This document shows, one piece after another, positions 1 through 7,358 of a stretch of DNA of 64,000 bases (its first letter is position 1; each line of letters starts with the position of its first letter). Below the pieces are notes generated by a model. It ran no database searches and had not been told where the DNA came from. It saw only the letters and a program-made list of their open reading frames with translations. The stretch lies in contig JAUXTU010000052.1 in assembly GCA_030679145.1 (NCBI GenBank), positions 1 to 64,000 of the forward strand, written 5' to 3'. Both the position numbers and the translations under genes were made by a program. Origin of the DNA: Bacteroidota bacterium (GTDB lineage Bacteria > Bacteroidota > Ignavibacteria > UBA10030 > UBA8401).

Positions 1-411
1 GATCAGGAAACGACAGATTTTTTCCGTTGGAAGGTACAGTATACGACAGAAGAGCTCTCAGAATTGGTCAATAAAAAATCGGGATTTGATTTCGGAACAA
101 TTCTTTCATTAACACCGGTAAAGAGAGGTTCTTCGGGAAGAATTACGAGATTGAAAATTGAAGGAACAAAAAAGAGTTTAATCGTGGGAAAAGAATTGGA
201 AATCCGAAGATGGCTATCAAAATCTCATCTGTATAGTTCTGCGTTCGTTGTTACCAAAGAAAATGATACATTTACACTGCGCGGTGCAGGATGGGGACAT
301 GGTGTTGGATTTTGTCAGATCGGCGCAGCGGTGATGGCTGTTAAGGGGTTTCAGGCTGAAGAAATTGTGCAGCATTATTTTACGAATGCTGAGTTGAAGA
401 AATTATATTAG
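1..411 (+). CDS. SpoIID/LytB domain protein, 3' part only
   Basis: The frame is open to the first base of the window, so the 5' end is missing; the TTG at 64 in the ORF track is internal. About 136 C-terminal residues remain. They carry the end of a SpoIID/LytB domain, recognised by GWGHGVGFCQIGA followed by a helical tail (GFQAEEIVQHYF). SpoIID-family proteins act on peptidoglycan as lytic or amidase-enhancing factors; that is family knowledge, and the exact activity of this Gram-negative member is unknown. The AmpG-like transporter, sugar kinase and GH3 hexosaminidase that follow suggest a role in wall turnover and recycling. Confidence 0.8.
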   Translation, partial: DQETTDFFRWKVQYTTEELSELVNKKSGFDFGTILSLTPVKRGSSGRITRLKIEGTKKSLIVGKELEIRRWLSKSHLYSSAFVVTKENDTFTLRGAGWGHGVGFCQIGAAVMAVKGFQAEEIVQHYFTNAELKKLY

Positions 412-416
412 TATTT

Positions 417-446
417 AACCGCGAAGACGCGAAGTCCGCAAAGAAT
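417..446 (+). repeat. left inverted repeat flanking the GxxExxY gene
   Basis: The sequence aaccgcgaagacgcgaag and the following tccgcaaagaa end only a few bases before the GxxExxY start codon. The reverse complement of 840-869 reads aaccgcaaaagcacaaag followed by ggcgcaaagaa, so the two form an imperfect inverted repeat that tightly brackets the gene. Confidence 0.7.
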
Positions 447-449
447 TTT

Positions 450-839
450 ATGAAAGAACTAGAGCAAGAAACTGAACTGCTTGTTCATAAAGTGATCGGT
501 GCTGCGATTGAGGTTCATAAAGTTCTGGGTCCAGGTTATTTGGAATCTATCTATGAATCTGCTTTATGTATTGAACTTGAAAAAAGAAATATTGCATTTG
601 TACGTCAGCATAAAATAGCTGTTAGTTATAAAGGAAAAGAAATTGGAGAGGGGAGATTAGATTTATTTGTAGAGAATAAAGTTGTAGTAGAGCTTAAAAC
701 AGTTGAAGCACTTTTACCGATACATAAAGCACAAGTTATTTCATATCTGAAAACGACAGGTTGTCAGATAGCTCTTTTAATAAATTTCAACACGGTTGTT
801 CTTACGCAGGGTCTTCAAAGAATAATTTTAACAAAATAA
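450..839 (+). CDS. GxxExxY family protein
   Basis: This 129-residue protein matches the GxxExxY family, whose name-giving motif is seen as GYLESIY after a helical AIEVHKVLGP segment. The second half has GRLDLFVENK followed by VVVELKTV, an arrangement like the D..ExK core of PD-(D/E)XK nucleases. A nuclease-like fold is therefore plausible, but the function of the family is not known to me. The gene is boxed between two inverted repeats (417-446 and 840-869) that leave almost no other non-coding DNA, as if gene and repeats move as one cassette. There is no good Shine-Dalgarno sequence; the AAAG in the left repeat is the nearest purine run. Confidence 0.85.
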   Translation: MKELEQETELLVHKVIGAAIEVHKVLGPGYLESIYESALCIELEKRNIAFVRQHKIAVSYKGKEIGEGRLDLFVENKVVVELKTVEALLPIHKAQVISYLKTTGCQIALLINFNTVVLTQGLQRIILTK

Positions 840-869
840 TTCTTTGCGCCCTTTGTGCTTTTGCGGTTT
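840..869 (-). repeat. right inverted repeat flanking the GxxExxY gene
   Basis: The stretch ttctttgcgccctttgtgct, continuing to tttgcggtt, begins one base after the GxxExxY stop codon and is the inverted partner of 417-446. It also covers the GTG (855) that the ORF track uses for the next gene, which is one reason to place that start downstream. Confidence 0.7.
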
Positions 870-884
870 ATAGAAAGAAAAAAT

Positions 885-2153
885 ATGACATCAAGAAAAC
901 TATGGTCGTGGATCCCAACGTTGTATTTCGGACAAGGAATCCCGTACGTTGTTGTGATGAGTATTTCCGTCATTATGTATAAGAAGATGGGAATTTCGAA
1001 CACCGACATTGCTTTATATACAAGTTGGTTGTATCTGCCGTGGGTGATCAAACCGTTGTGGTCGCCGTTTGTTGATATGTTCCGTACAAAACGGTTCTGG
1101 ATCGTTACATTGCAATTGTTGATCGGTGCGGCGCTTGCCGGAGTTGCATTCACCATTCCTCTTCCAAGTTTTTTTCAGATAACACTTGCCGTCTTTTGGC
1201 TGATGGCATTCAGTTCTGCAACGCATGACATTGCCGCAGATGGATTTTATATGCTTGCGCTTGAGCAGCATCAACAGGCGGCATTTGTTGGTGTGCGCAG
1301 CACTTTCTACCGAATAGCAATGATCATGGGGCAGGGAGCGTTAGTCTATCTTGCCGGATATTTGGAAATGCACGCAGGTTCATTAGCGATGGCGTGGTCG
1401 ATCACGTTCTTTGTTCTCGCCGGCATGTTTCTTTCTCTGGCGATCTATCATAAATTCGTTCTGCCGTACCCGGTTTCTGATAAACCAACAGTGTCCGATG
1501 CAAGTCATAATGTATTGAAAGAATTTACCAGTACGTTTGGTTCATTCTTCAAGAAAAAAAATATCGGAATCATTCTCGCATTCCTTCTTTTGTATCGCTT
1601 TGCCGAAGCCCAGTTGGTAAAATTAGTGACACCATTTCTTTTGGACCCTCGAATTGAAGGAGGACTAGGGCTGACAACGCAGGAAGTCGGCATTGTGTAC
1701 GGAACGGTCGGCGTTATTGCACTGACGCTTGGCGGACTTCTTGGTGGAGTTGTCATAGCAAAACGGGGATTGAAGTTCTGGCTCTGGATCATGGTCTGCG
1801 CAATTCATTTTCCGGATGCGATGTTCATTTATCTTTCTCAAGTTCAACCAGAAAATTTTTATTTCATCAGTGCGGCTGTTGCCATTGAACAATTCGGGTA
1901 TGGATTTGGATTCACAGCGTATATGCTCTTTATGATTATGACCTCTGAAGGTGAGCATAAAACAGCACATTATGCTATTTGTACAGGATTTATGGCGTTG
2001 GGAATGATGCTTCCCGGAATGTTCAGCGGATGGCTTCAAGATCAGATCGGTTATCAGCATTTCTTTTTATGGGTGATGGCATCAACGATCCCGGGATTTA
2101 TTATTGCAGCGTTGGTAAAGATACCGGAAGAGTTTGGAAAGAAAAAAGCATAG
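885..2153 (+). CDS. AmpG-like MFS transporter
   Basis: A 422-residue polytopic membrane protein of the major facilitator superfamily. It opens with SWIPTLYFGQGIPYVVV and has FSSATHDIAADGFYM in the first half, both typical of the AmpG/acetyl-CoA transporter-like branch; about 11-12 hydrophobic segments are visible. AmpG proteins import anhydromuropeptides for wall recycling (family knowledge). The neighbouring BadF-type kinase and GH3 hexosaminidase support this substrate, which remains inferred. The ORF track starts at GTG 855, inside the repeat; ATG 885 is preceded by AGAAAGAAA and gives the expected N-terminus. Confidence 0.8.
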   Translation: MTSRKLWSWIPTLYFGQGIPYVVVMSISVIMYKKMGISNTDIALYTSWLYLPWVIKPLWSPFVDMFRTKRFWIVTLQLLIGAALAGVAFTIPLPSFFQITLAVFWLMAFSSATHDIAADGFYMLALEQHQQAAFVGVRSTFYRIAMIMGQGALVYLAGYLEMHAGSLAMAWSITFFVLAGMFLSLAIYHKFVLPYPVSDKPTVSDASHNVLKEFTSTFGSFFKKKNIGIILAFLLLYRFAEAQLVKLVTPFLLDPRIEGGLGLTTQEVGIVYGTVGVIALTLGGLLGGVVIAKRGLKFWLWIMVCAIHFPDAMFIYLSQVQPENFYFISAAVAIEQFGYGFGFTAYMLFMIMTSEGEHKTAHYAICTGFMALGMMLPGMFSGWLQDQIGYQHFFLWVMASTIPGFIIAALVKIPEEFGKKKA

Positions 2154-2171
2154 AAGCTTTTAAATTATTTC

Positions 2172-2218
2172 AGTCAATGTCATTCTGAGTCCCGCCGTTG
2201 TTTGGCGGGGCGAAGAAT
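2172..2218 (+). repeat. half copy of the GTCATT..GAATCT repeat
   Basis: The stretch gtcattctgagtcccgcc followed by ggcggggcgaagaatctcg contains a CCCGCC/GGCGGG stem and the GTCATTCTGA and GAAGAATCTCG blocks seen again near 7080, 44015 and 4050. Only one half of the full element is present. Confidence 0.5.
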
Positions 2219-2252
2219 CTCGCTTTTCTGCTAAAACATTGAGAAAAATCGT

Positions 2253-2316
2253 TGCCACAGATTCACAGATTAAAGTTATGAAAATATTTCTGTGATAATC
2301 TGAGCAATCTGTGGCA
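2253..2316. repeat. 64-bp element with 11-bp terminal inverted repeats
   Basis: TGCCACAGATT at 2253-2263 is perfectly inverted as AATCTGTGGCA at 2306-2316, with weaker inner pairing (ttcacagatta against taatctgagc). It encodes nothing. It lies between the transporter and the kinase gene and could act as a hairpin in the transcript. Confidence 0.7.
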
Positions 2317-2365
2317 TAAAAAACTATACTGAGTAGTTACGATTTTTTATTTAACAATAAACATT

Positions 2366-3310
2366 ATGAAATCAAAAAAATATATTATCGGAATGGACGG
2401 CGGCGGAACAAAAACGCACGCTATCATTGCTGACGCAAATGGTAAAATTCTCAAAATGCATTTTGCGGGACCATCGAACTTTCAGATCATGGGAGTTGAA
2501 AAAGCGGCAGAGACTATTTTCTCATTGATCGAAATTTGTTGTGAGTCCGTCAATTGTGAGATAAAAAATGTTGCGGCTGTTGCCTGCGGTTTGACCGGTG
2601 CGGGACGAATTGGTGATCAGAAACGAATGGCAGAGGGATTGAAGAAATTTGCTGAGTCGAAGAATGCTAAACTGAAGAACATCATCATCGAAAGTGATGC
2701 GCGCATTGCCTTAGAAGGAGCATTCAAAGGTGACGCAGGGATCATTCTTATTGCGGGAACAGGATCGATCGCGTTCGGTAAAGATTCTAAAGGGAAAGTG
2801 CATCGCGTTGGCGGATGGGGGAGAATGCTGGGTGATGAAGGGAGCGGATATTTTATCGGCAGGTTGGGACTTACAGCCGTAACGCGCCATATTGACGGAC
2901 GAGGTGAGAAAACAAAACTGACATCGATGATCGCAAAAGAATTTGGATTGACCGATCAAACCGCAATTATTGATGCTGTCTATAAAAATAATTTTGATAT
3001 CGCATCAGTAGCACCATTAGTTTTAAAAGCGGCAGAAAAAAAAGACTCAATTTGTTTCACGATTGTTGAAACCGCAGTGATTGATCTTGCAGAACATATC
3101 CGTGTTGCCGGATTAAAGATAATTCCACATTCTGCTAAAAAAGTGAAAACAAAAATTCATGTCTCACTCATCGGCGGATTGATCGCCAATGATACGCTGA
3201 TCTCTCGATTGCTTAAACAATATCTCGCATATAATCATCCGAATATGGAGATCATTTCCCCAATGGCTTCCCCTGCGTACGGCGCGGTGGTGATGGGAAT
3301 GAAGAAATAA
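2366..3310 (+). CDS. BadF/BadG/BcrA/BcrD-type ATPase, probable amino-sugar kinase
   Basis: This 314-residue protein has the ASKHA nucleotide-binding fold: a phosphate loop MDGGGTKTHAIIAD at residues 9-22, a central IAGTGSIAFGKD, then GGWGRMLGDEGSGYFIGR, and a late adenosine motif SLIGGLIAND. The GG(W/H)G..LGDEGSG signature is typical of N-acetylglucosamine kinases in the BadF family, some of which phosphorylate GlcNAc or MurNAc freed from peptidoglycan. With an AmpG-like importer upstream and a GH3 N-acetylhexosaminidase downstream, phosphorylation of recycled amino sugars is the likely job. The exact sugar cannot be read from sequence. Confidence 0.82.
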   Translation: MKSKKYIIGMDGGGTKTHAIIADANGKILKMHFAGPSNFQIMGVEKAAETIFSLIEICCESVNCEIKNVAAVACGLTGAGRIGDQKRMAEGLKKFAESKNAKLKNIIIESDARIALEGAFKGDAGIILIAGTGSIAFGKDSKGKVHRVGGWGRMLGDEGSGYFIGRLGLTAVTRHIDGRGEKTKLTSMIAKEFGLTDQTAIIDAVYKNNFDIASVAPLVLKAAEKKDSICFTIVETAVIDLAEHIRVAGLKIIPHSAKKVKTKIHVSLIGGLIANDTLISRLLKQYLAYNHPNMEIISPMASPAYGAVVMGMKK

Positions 3311-3385
3311 AGTCGGGTAATATTTATTAGCGCATATTATCCGACTTTCAGCAGTACAATTTCTAGTTAGGTAACTGTAAATAAT

Positions 3386-3898
3386 ATGGTACATAAATCA
3401 GGTCGTAAAAATAAACTTACTGGTCAAGCTGGTGAATACCTTGTTGCTGCCGAATTAGCGAGAATGGATCTAATAGCGACAACATTTACTGGAAATGTTC
3501 CAGATTATGATATTATTGCTTCAGATGGAAAAGGAAGACACGTTAGTGTTCAAGTTAAAACTTCTAATTCTGAATCCTGGCATTTCAATATTTCTAGTTT
3601 TTGCAAAATTACCTTTGATGGGAATCGACAAATAATTGGAGAACCAAATAGAGCGCCTATAAATAGATTGATCGTTGTGTTTGTGATATTATCACATAAT
3701 CGTGAAAAACGGGATCGATTTTTTTTGTTGAATTGGTTGAAATTACAAAAAATAATTATATCTAGGCATAAATACTGGTTAGATGCTCACAATGGTGTTC
3801 GTCCAAAAAATCCAGAATCTCTGCATGCTGCACTCACGGTGCTCGAAATAAAACAGTTTGAAGATAAGTGGGAAAGTGTATTACGAAGTTTAAAATAA
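3386..3898 (+). CDS. small PD-(D/E)XK-like protein
   Basis: A 170-residue protein without an assigned family that I can name with certainty. The N-terminal part reads GQAGEYLVAAELARMDL, then PDYDIIASDGKG and VSVQVKTSNS. A helix with Glu, a D-x-D strand and a Q-V-K strand is the order seen in PD-(D/E)XK nuclease-like folds. The C-terminal part has basic and aromatic residues and no membrane segment. The gene sits alone between the kinase and the GH3 gene and looks more AT-rich than both, which suggests acquisition. A nuclease or defence role is inference only. Confidence 0.6.
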   Translation: MVHKSGRKNKLTGQAGEYLVAAELARMDLIATTFTGNVPDYDIIASDGKGRHVSVQVKTSNSESWHFNISSFCKITFDGNRQIIGEPNRAPINRLIVVFVILSHNREKRDRFFLLNWLKLQKIIISRHKYWLDAHNGVRPKNPESLHAALTVLEIKQFEDKWESVLRSLK

Positions 3899-3999
3899 AA
3901 ATTACGCGTTGTCATCTCGTTTCCAAACTCTCAGATTGTGTGAAAAGTATTTAGTTGGTTAGTTTTGTAAGTTCTGAAAACAAATAACAAAAATATAGG

Positions 4000-6900
4000 T
4001 TGTATATCAACATGAAGTTTTCACAAGAAGCTATCTCAAAAATAGCGGTCATTGCGAGGGAGCGACTTGTCCGCCATCTTTTTGGCGGAAGCGACCAAAG
4101 CAATCTCCAAAGGTTCAGAATAAAAACGAGATTGCTTCGACAAAAAACGTCTCGCAATGACAATGATTTGGGATTTTTAAGATGGCTTTTAATATTTTGT
4201 TTAAGTTTTGTCTTGTTGAGTTGTTCCTCTACAGAACAATCTACCAGCATCAATGGCTCTAAAAGCAGATCGAATACTCTTGTTGCCGATTCATCGGCAT
4301 CGTTAAATCAAACTCATGCTTGGGCAGATTCGGTTCTTCAGCAAATGTCCCTTCGTGAAAAAGTTGCACAACTATTCATTATTTGGACAAAAGCGGGATT
4401 TTTTGCAAACGATGAAAAGCAATGGCAGGAGAATCTCCGCTACGCACAAAACGTAGGAGTCGGTGGATTCTATTTTTCAAACGGAAGTGCTTATGGCTTT
4501 CCGGTAAATGCGAACAAACTGCAACAGATTTCAAAAATTCCACTACTAATGACGGCAGATTTTGAATGGGGAGCGGGTATGCGTATTCAGGAAGCGACGA
4601 CATTTCCCCGTGCAATGTCGCTTGGAGCAACGCGCGATACGAATCTTGCCTACAAAATGGGAAAAGCAACCGCACGTGAAGCGAGGGCGTTAGGAATTTA
4701 TCAAAATTATTCGCCGACAGTGGATATAAATAATAATCCTAAGAATCCCGTCATTAATACCCGTTCATTCGGAGAAGATCCAAAATTAGTAAGTGATTTT
4801 GCTCGAGCATTTATTAGAGGAACGCAGGAAGAAAATGTGATTGCCACTGTAAAACATTTTCCGGGACATGGGGATACTGATATTGATACACATTTGGATA
4901 TTCCGTCCATCAATATTTCACGTGAGAGATTTGACAGCGTTGAACTTGTTCCTTTTAAGGATGCGATCAATAATGGTGTGATGAGTGTGATGATTTCGCA
5001 TATTCATGCCGTAACATTTGATGATACTAATTCTCTTCCTTCAACGGCTTCAGAGAATATTGTTACAAAATTGCTTAAAGATGAATTGAAATTCGATGGA
5101 CTTATTATTACCGATGCGTTAGCGATGAAGGGTGTGACGAAACTATTTTCACCCGGTGAAGCAGCCAAGCGTGCAGTAAAAGCAGGTGCAGATATGTTGG
5201 TAATGTCTCCCAATACTGATGAAGCAATAGATTCCTTGATCGAAGCGGTACAACGCGGAGAAATTACCGAGCAGCGCATCAATCGTTCGGTGAAAAAAAT
5301 ATTGGAGTACAAACAATGGTGTGGACTTGACACAAACCGGTATGTTGATGTTGATGCTGTTTCGAAAGTAGTTGCAAATAATTCGCACAAAGAATTAGCA
5401 AAAGAGATCGCAAGAAAATCAATTACGGTGCTGGGAAATGAAGATGGAATATTACCGCTCCGGAATCTTAATGGTAAAAAAATTCTTGATATTGTTTTTT
5501 CAGACACGGAAGAACCGGAGGATGCAAAAGAATTACATGAAGAACTCTTCAACCGCAAAAGAATAGAATTGGTGCGTATCGATCCTCGCAGCAATCAAAT
5601 GGAATATGAAGATGTTTTGAAAAAAGCAAAATTCGCCGATCTGATCATCTGTCAGTTCATGTTCTATATTCGATCGGAAGCAATGTCCGGACGGTTACCC
5701 AAAAAAGCATCTGACTTGATGACGGCAATCGCTGCATTGCAAAAACCAATCGTTACGATATCAACCGGAAATCCGTATGTTGCAATGGATTTTCCACCTG
5801 TCAATGCATATGTAGCTACGTTTAGTCCGAGCAAAGCTTCGATTGAAGCGGCTGCAGAAGTGATCTTTGGAGAACAACCTGCGCGCGGAAAACTGCCAAT
5901 AACCATTCCGGGTAGATATCAATTTGGACAAGGTGTAGAATACCAAGCTTTGATATTACGAAATGGTGAGCCGGGAGAGGCTGGTTTCGATGCAGATTCA
6001 TTAGTGCTTGTTGATTCCATAATTGAAAAAGCGATCGCAGATTCTGCGTTTCCGGGAGCAGTGCTTCTTGTTGCCAGAAATGGAATTGTTGCTCATGAAA
6101 AATCATACGGAAGATTCATGTATGATTCATCATCAGAGAAAATGACAACCGATGCGATCTTCGATCTTGCTTCGGTAACCAAAGTGATATCAACGACAAG
6201 CGCAGTGATGAGATTAGTAGAAGAGAAAAAAATATCATTACAAGATAAAGTCGTTAAATATTTCCCCGCATTTGGACAGAACGGCAAAGAGAATGTAACG
6301 ATCTATAATCTTCTTGTTCACAACAGCGGGTTACAGGCGTGGAGAAAATATTATGAATTCTGCGACACATCGCAATGTGTTTTAGATTCGATCTTCGTTG
6401 CGCCGCTGATCTATACTACAGGAGATTCTACATTGTATAGTGATCTTGGATTGATCACAATTGGAAAAATTATCGAGAGGGTGACCAAGACGACGCTTGC
6501 AAATTATGTTGATTCGGTATTCTTCAAACCGCTGGGAATGAAAAATACAATGTATAATCCACCGGTTGAACTATGGAAACGTGTTGTGCCGACAGAAATC
6601 GATTCATTCTGGAAGAAAACATATACGGCTGTGCGTGGAAGAGTTCATGATGAGAATGCTGCGACACTTGGCGGAATTTCGGGGCACGCCGGTTTATTTT
6701 CAACCGCATCCGATCTCTCAAAGATCCTGCAAATGGAATTGAATTATGGAATCTATAATGGAAAGAGATATCTCGATTCTGCAACAATTGCTGCTTTTAT
6801 TAAACGGCAGTCAATCAACAGCAGTCGTGGGATTGGATGGGACACACGCGCCGAAGGAAGATCGTTTACCGGTCAGTATGCTTCGCCAATCACATTTATG

Positions 6901-7056
6901 CATACCGGATTTACGGGAACATCAGTCGTTGTTGATCCGACAAAAAATATCATTGTCATTTTTTTAACGAACAGAGTCTATCCGACGAGAAGTAATTTAA
7001 AGATATTACGTGTTCGCCCCGCAGTTCATGATGCGATTTTTAAAGCATTGAAATAG
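4000..7056 (+). CDS. GH3 beta-N-acetylhexosaminidase fused to a serine beta-lactamase-like domain (lipoprotein)
   Basis: The N-terminal GH3 domain (about residues 105-450, with a following GH3 C-domain) shows KHFPGHGDTDIDTH at 285-298, the NagZ-type His/Asp general acid loop, and the nucleophile Asp372 in ITDALAMKGV. A beta-lactamase/PBP-like domain follows from about residue 665, with Ser725-x-x-Lys in LASVTK, a YSDLG motif and a late HTGFTG in place of KTG. Similar fusions are known in Bacteroidota-type genomes. NagZ enzymes release GlcNAc from wall fragments; the second domain may act as an esterase or peptidase. FCLSFVLLSC is a lipoprotein signal. The first ~63 codons come from a repeat element (4028-4188). 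TTG 4168 would give a clean signal peptide, so the true start is uncertain. Confidence 0.85.
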   Translation: MYINMKFSQEAISKIAVIARERLVRHLFGGSDQSNLQRFRIKTRLLRQKTSRNDNDLGFLRWLLIFCLSFVLLSCSSTEQSTSINGSKSRSNTLVADSSASLNQTHAWADSVLQQMSLREKVAQLFIIWTKAGFFANDEKQWQENLRYAQNVGVGGFYFSNGSAYGFPVNANKLQQISKIPLLMTADFEWGAGMRIQEATTFPRAMSLGATRDTNLAYKMGKATAREARALGIYQNYSPTVDINNNPKNPVINTRSFGEDPKLVSDFARAFIRGTQEENVIATVKHFPGHGDTDIDTHLDIPSINISRERFDSVELVPFKDAINNGVMSVMISHIHAVTFDDTNSLPSTASENIVTKLLKDELKFDGLIITDALAMKGVTKLFSPGEAAKRAVKAGADMLVMSPNTDEAIDSLIEAVQRGEITEQRINRSVKKILEYKQWCGLDTNRYVDVDAVSKVVANNSHKELAKEIARKSITVLGNEDGILPLRNLNGKKILDIVFSDTEEPEDAKELHEELFNRKRIELVRIDPRSNQMEYEDVLKKAKFADLIICQFMFYIRSEAMSGRLPKKASDLMTAIAALQKPIVTISTGNPYVAMDFPPVNAYVATFSPSKASIEAAAEVIFGEQPARGKLPITIPGRYQFGQGVEYQALILRNGEPGEAGFDADSLVLVDSIIEKAIADSAFPGAVLLVARNGIVAHEKSYGRFMYDSSSEKMTTDAIFDLASVTKVISTTSAVMRLVEEKKISLQDKVVKYFPAFGQNGKENVTIYNLLVHNSGLQAWRKYYEFCDTSQCVLDSIFVAPLIYTTGDSTLYSDLGLITIGKIIERVTKTTLANYVDSVFFKPLGMKNTMYNPPVELWKRVVPTEIDSFWKKTYTAVRGRVHDENAATLGGISGHAGLFSTASDLSKILQMELNYGIYNGKRYLDSATIAAFIKRQSINSSRGIGWDTRAEGRSFTGQYASPITFMHTGFTGTSVVVDPTKNIIVIFLTNRVYPTRSNLKILRVRPAVHDAIFKALK
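4028..4188. mobile_element. MITE-like element forming the 5' end of the hexosaminidase ORF
   Basis: The ends aagctatctcaaaaat (4028-4043) and atttttaagatggctt (4173-4188) are inverted with 13 of 16 bases matching. Inside, GTCATTGCGAG..AAGCAATCTC is answered by GAGATTGCTTCG..CTCGCAATGAC. A half copy of the same element lies at 30427-30496. The whole element is read as protein by the GH3 ORF. Confidence 0.75.
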
Positions 7057-7066
7057 ATCAGATGAA

Positions 7067-7212
7067 CTCAAAAACTAATTATGGTGTCATTCCGAACGAC
7101 GTCCCAAAGGGACAAGTGAGGAATCTCGTTTTTATTATTGAATCCAAAAACAAGATTTCTCTCCCGACGAACAACGTCGGGATCGAAATGACAATGATTA
7201 AATACTTTTGAG
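7067..7212. mobile_element. MITE-like inverted-repeat element
   Basis: The ends ctcaaaa (7067-7073) and cttttgag (7205-7212) are inverted. Internally GTCATTCCGAACGACG..GAGGAATCTCGTTTTT is mirrored by AACAAGATTTCTC..CGTCGGGATCGAAATGAC. No ORF is present. Together with the palindrome at 7304-7337 it fills most of the 302-base gap between the GH3 gene and the pruA-like gene; the remaining bases show nothing recognisable. Confidence 0.7.
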
Positions 7213-7303
7213 GCAATTTTTCACTGAACTGAACTTTCTTTCTTAAAAAACCAGTTTTTTCCCCACTGAAAAAATCGTATCTTTTCCCACAAAATTACTA
7301 ACA

Positions 7304-7337
7304 AGACCTTCCAGGTTTTTAAAAACCTGGAAGGTCT
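7304..7337. repeat. perfect 34-bp palindrome upstream of the aldehyde dehydrogenase gene
   Basis: agaccttccaggttttt is followed without spacer by its exact reverse complement aaaaacctggaaggtct. A TATAAT (7337-7342) starts at its last base, and the gene's GTGGAG ribosome site is just beyond, so the palindrome overlaps the likely promoter region. A related but interrupted palindrome is found at 51553-51577. Confidence 0.85.
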
Positions 7338-7358
7338 ATAATACACTGTGGAGTTTAT

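Noticed and set aside
815-1156. 113-residue minus-strand ORF over the start of the transporter gene
   Set aside because: Runs through the inverted repeat and the transporter coding region and shows no recognisable protein feature.
5004-5594. 196-residue minus-strand ORF inside the GH3 gene
   Set aside because: Low-complexity Ser-rich translation antisense to a clearly coding region with intact GH3 motifs; shadow ORF.
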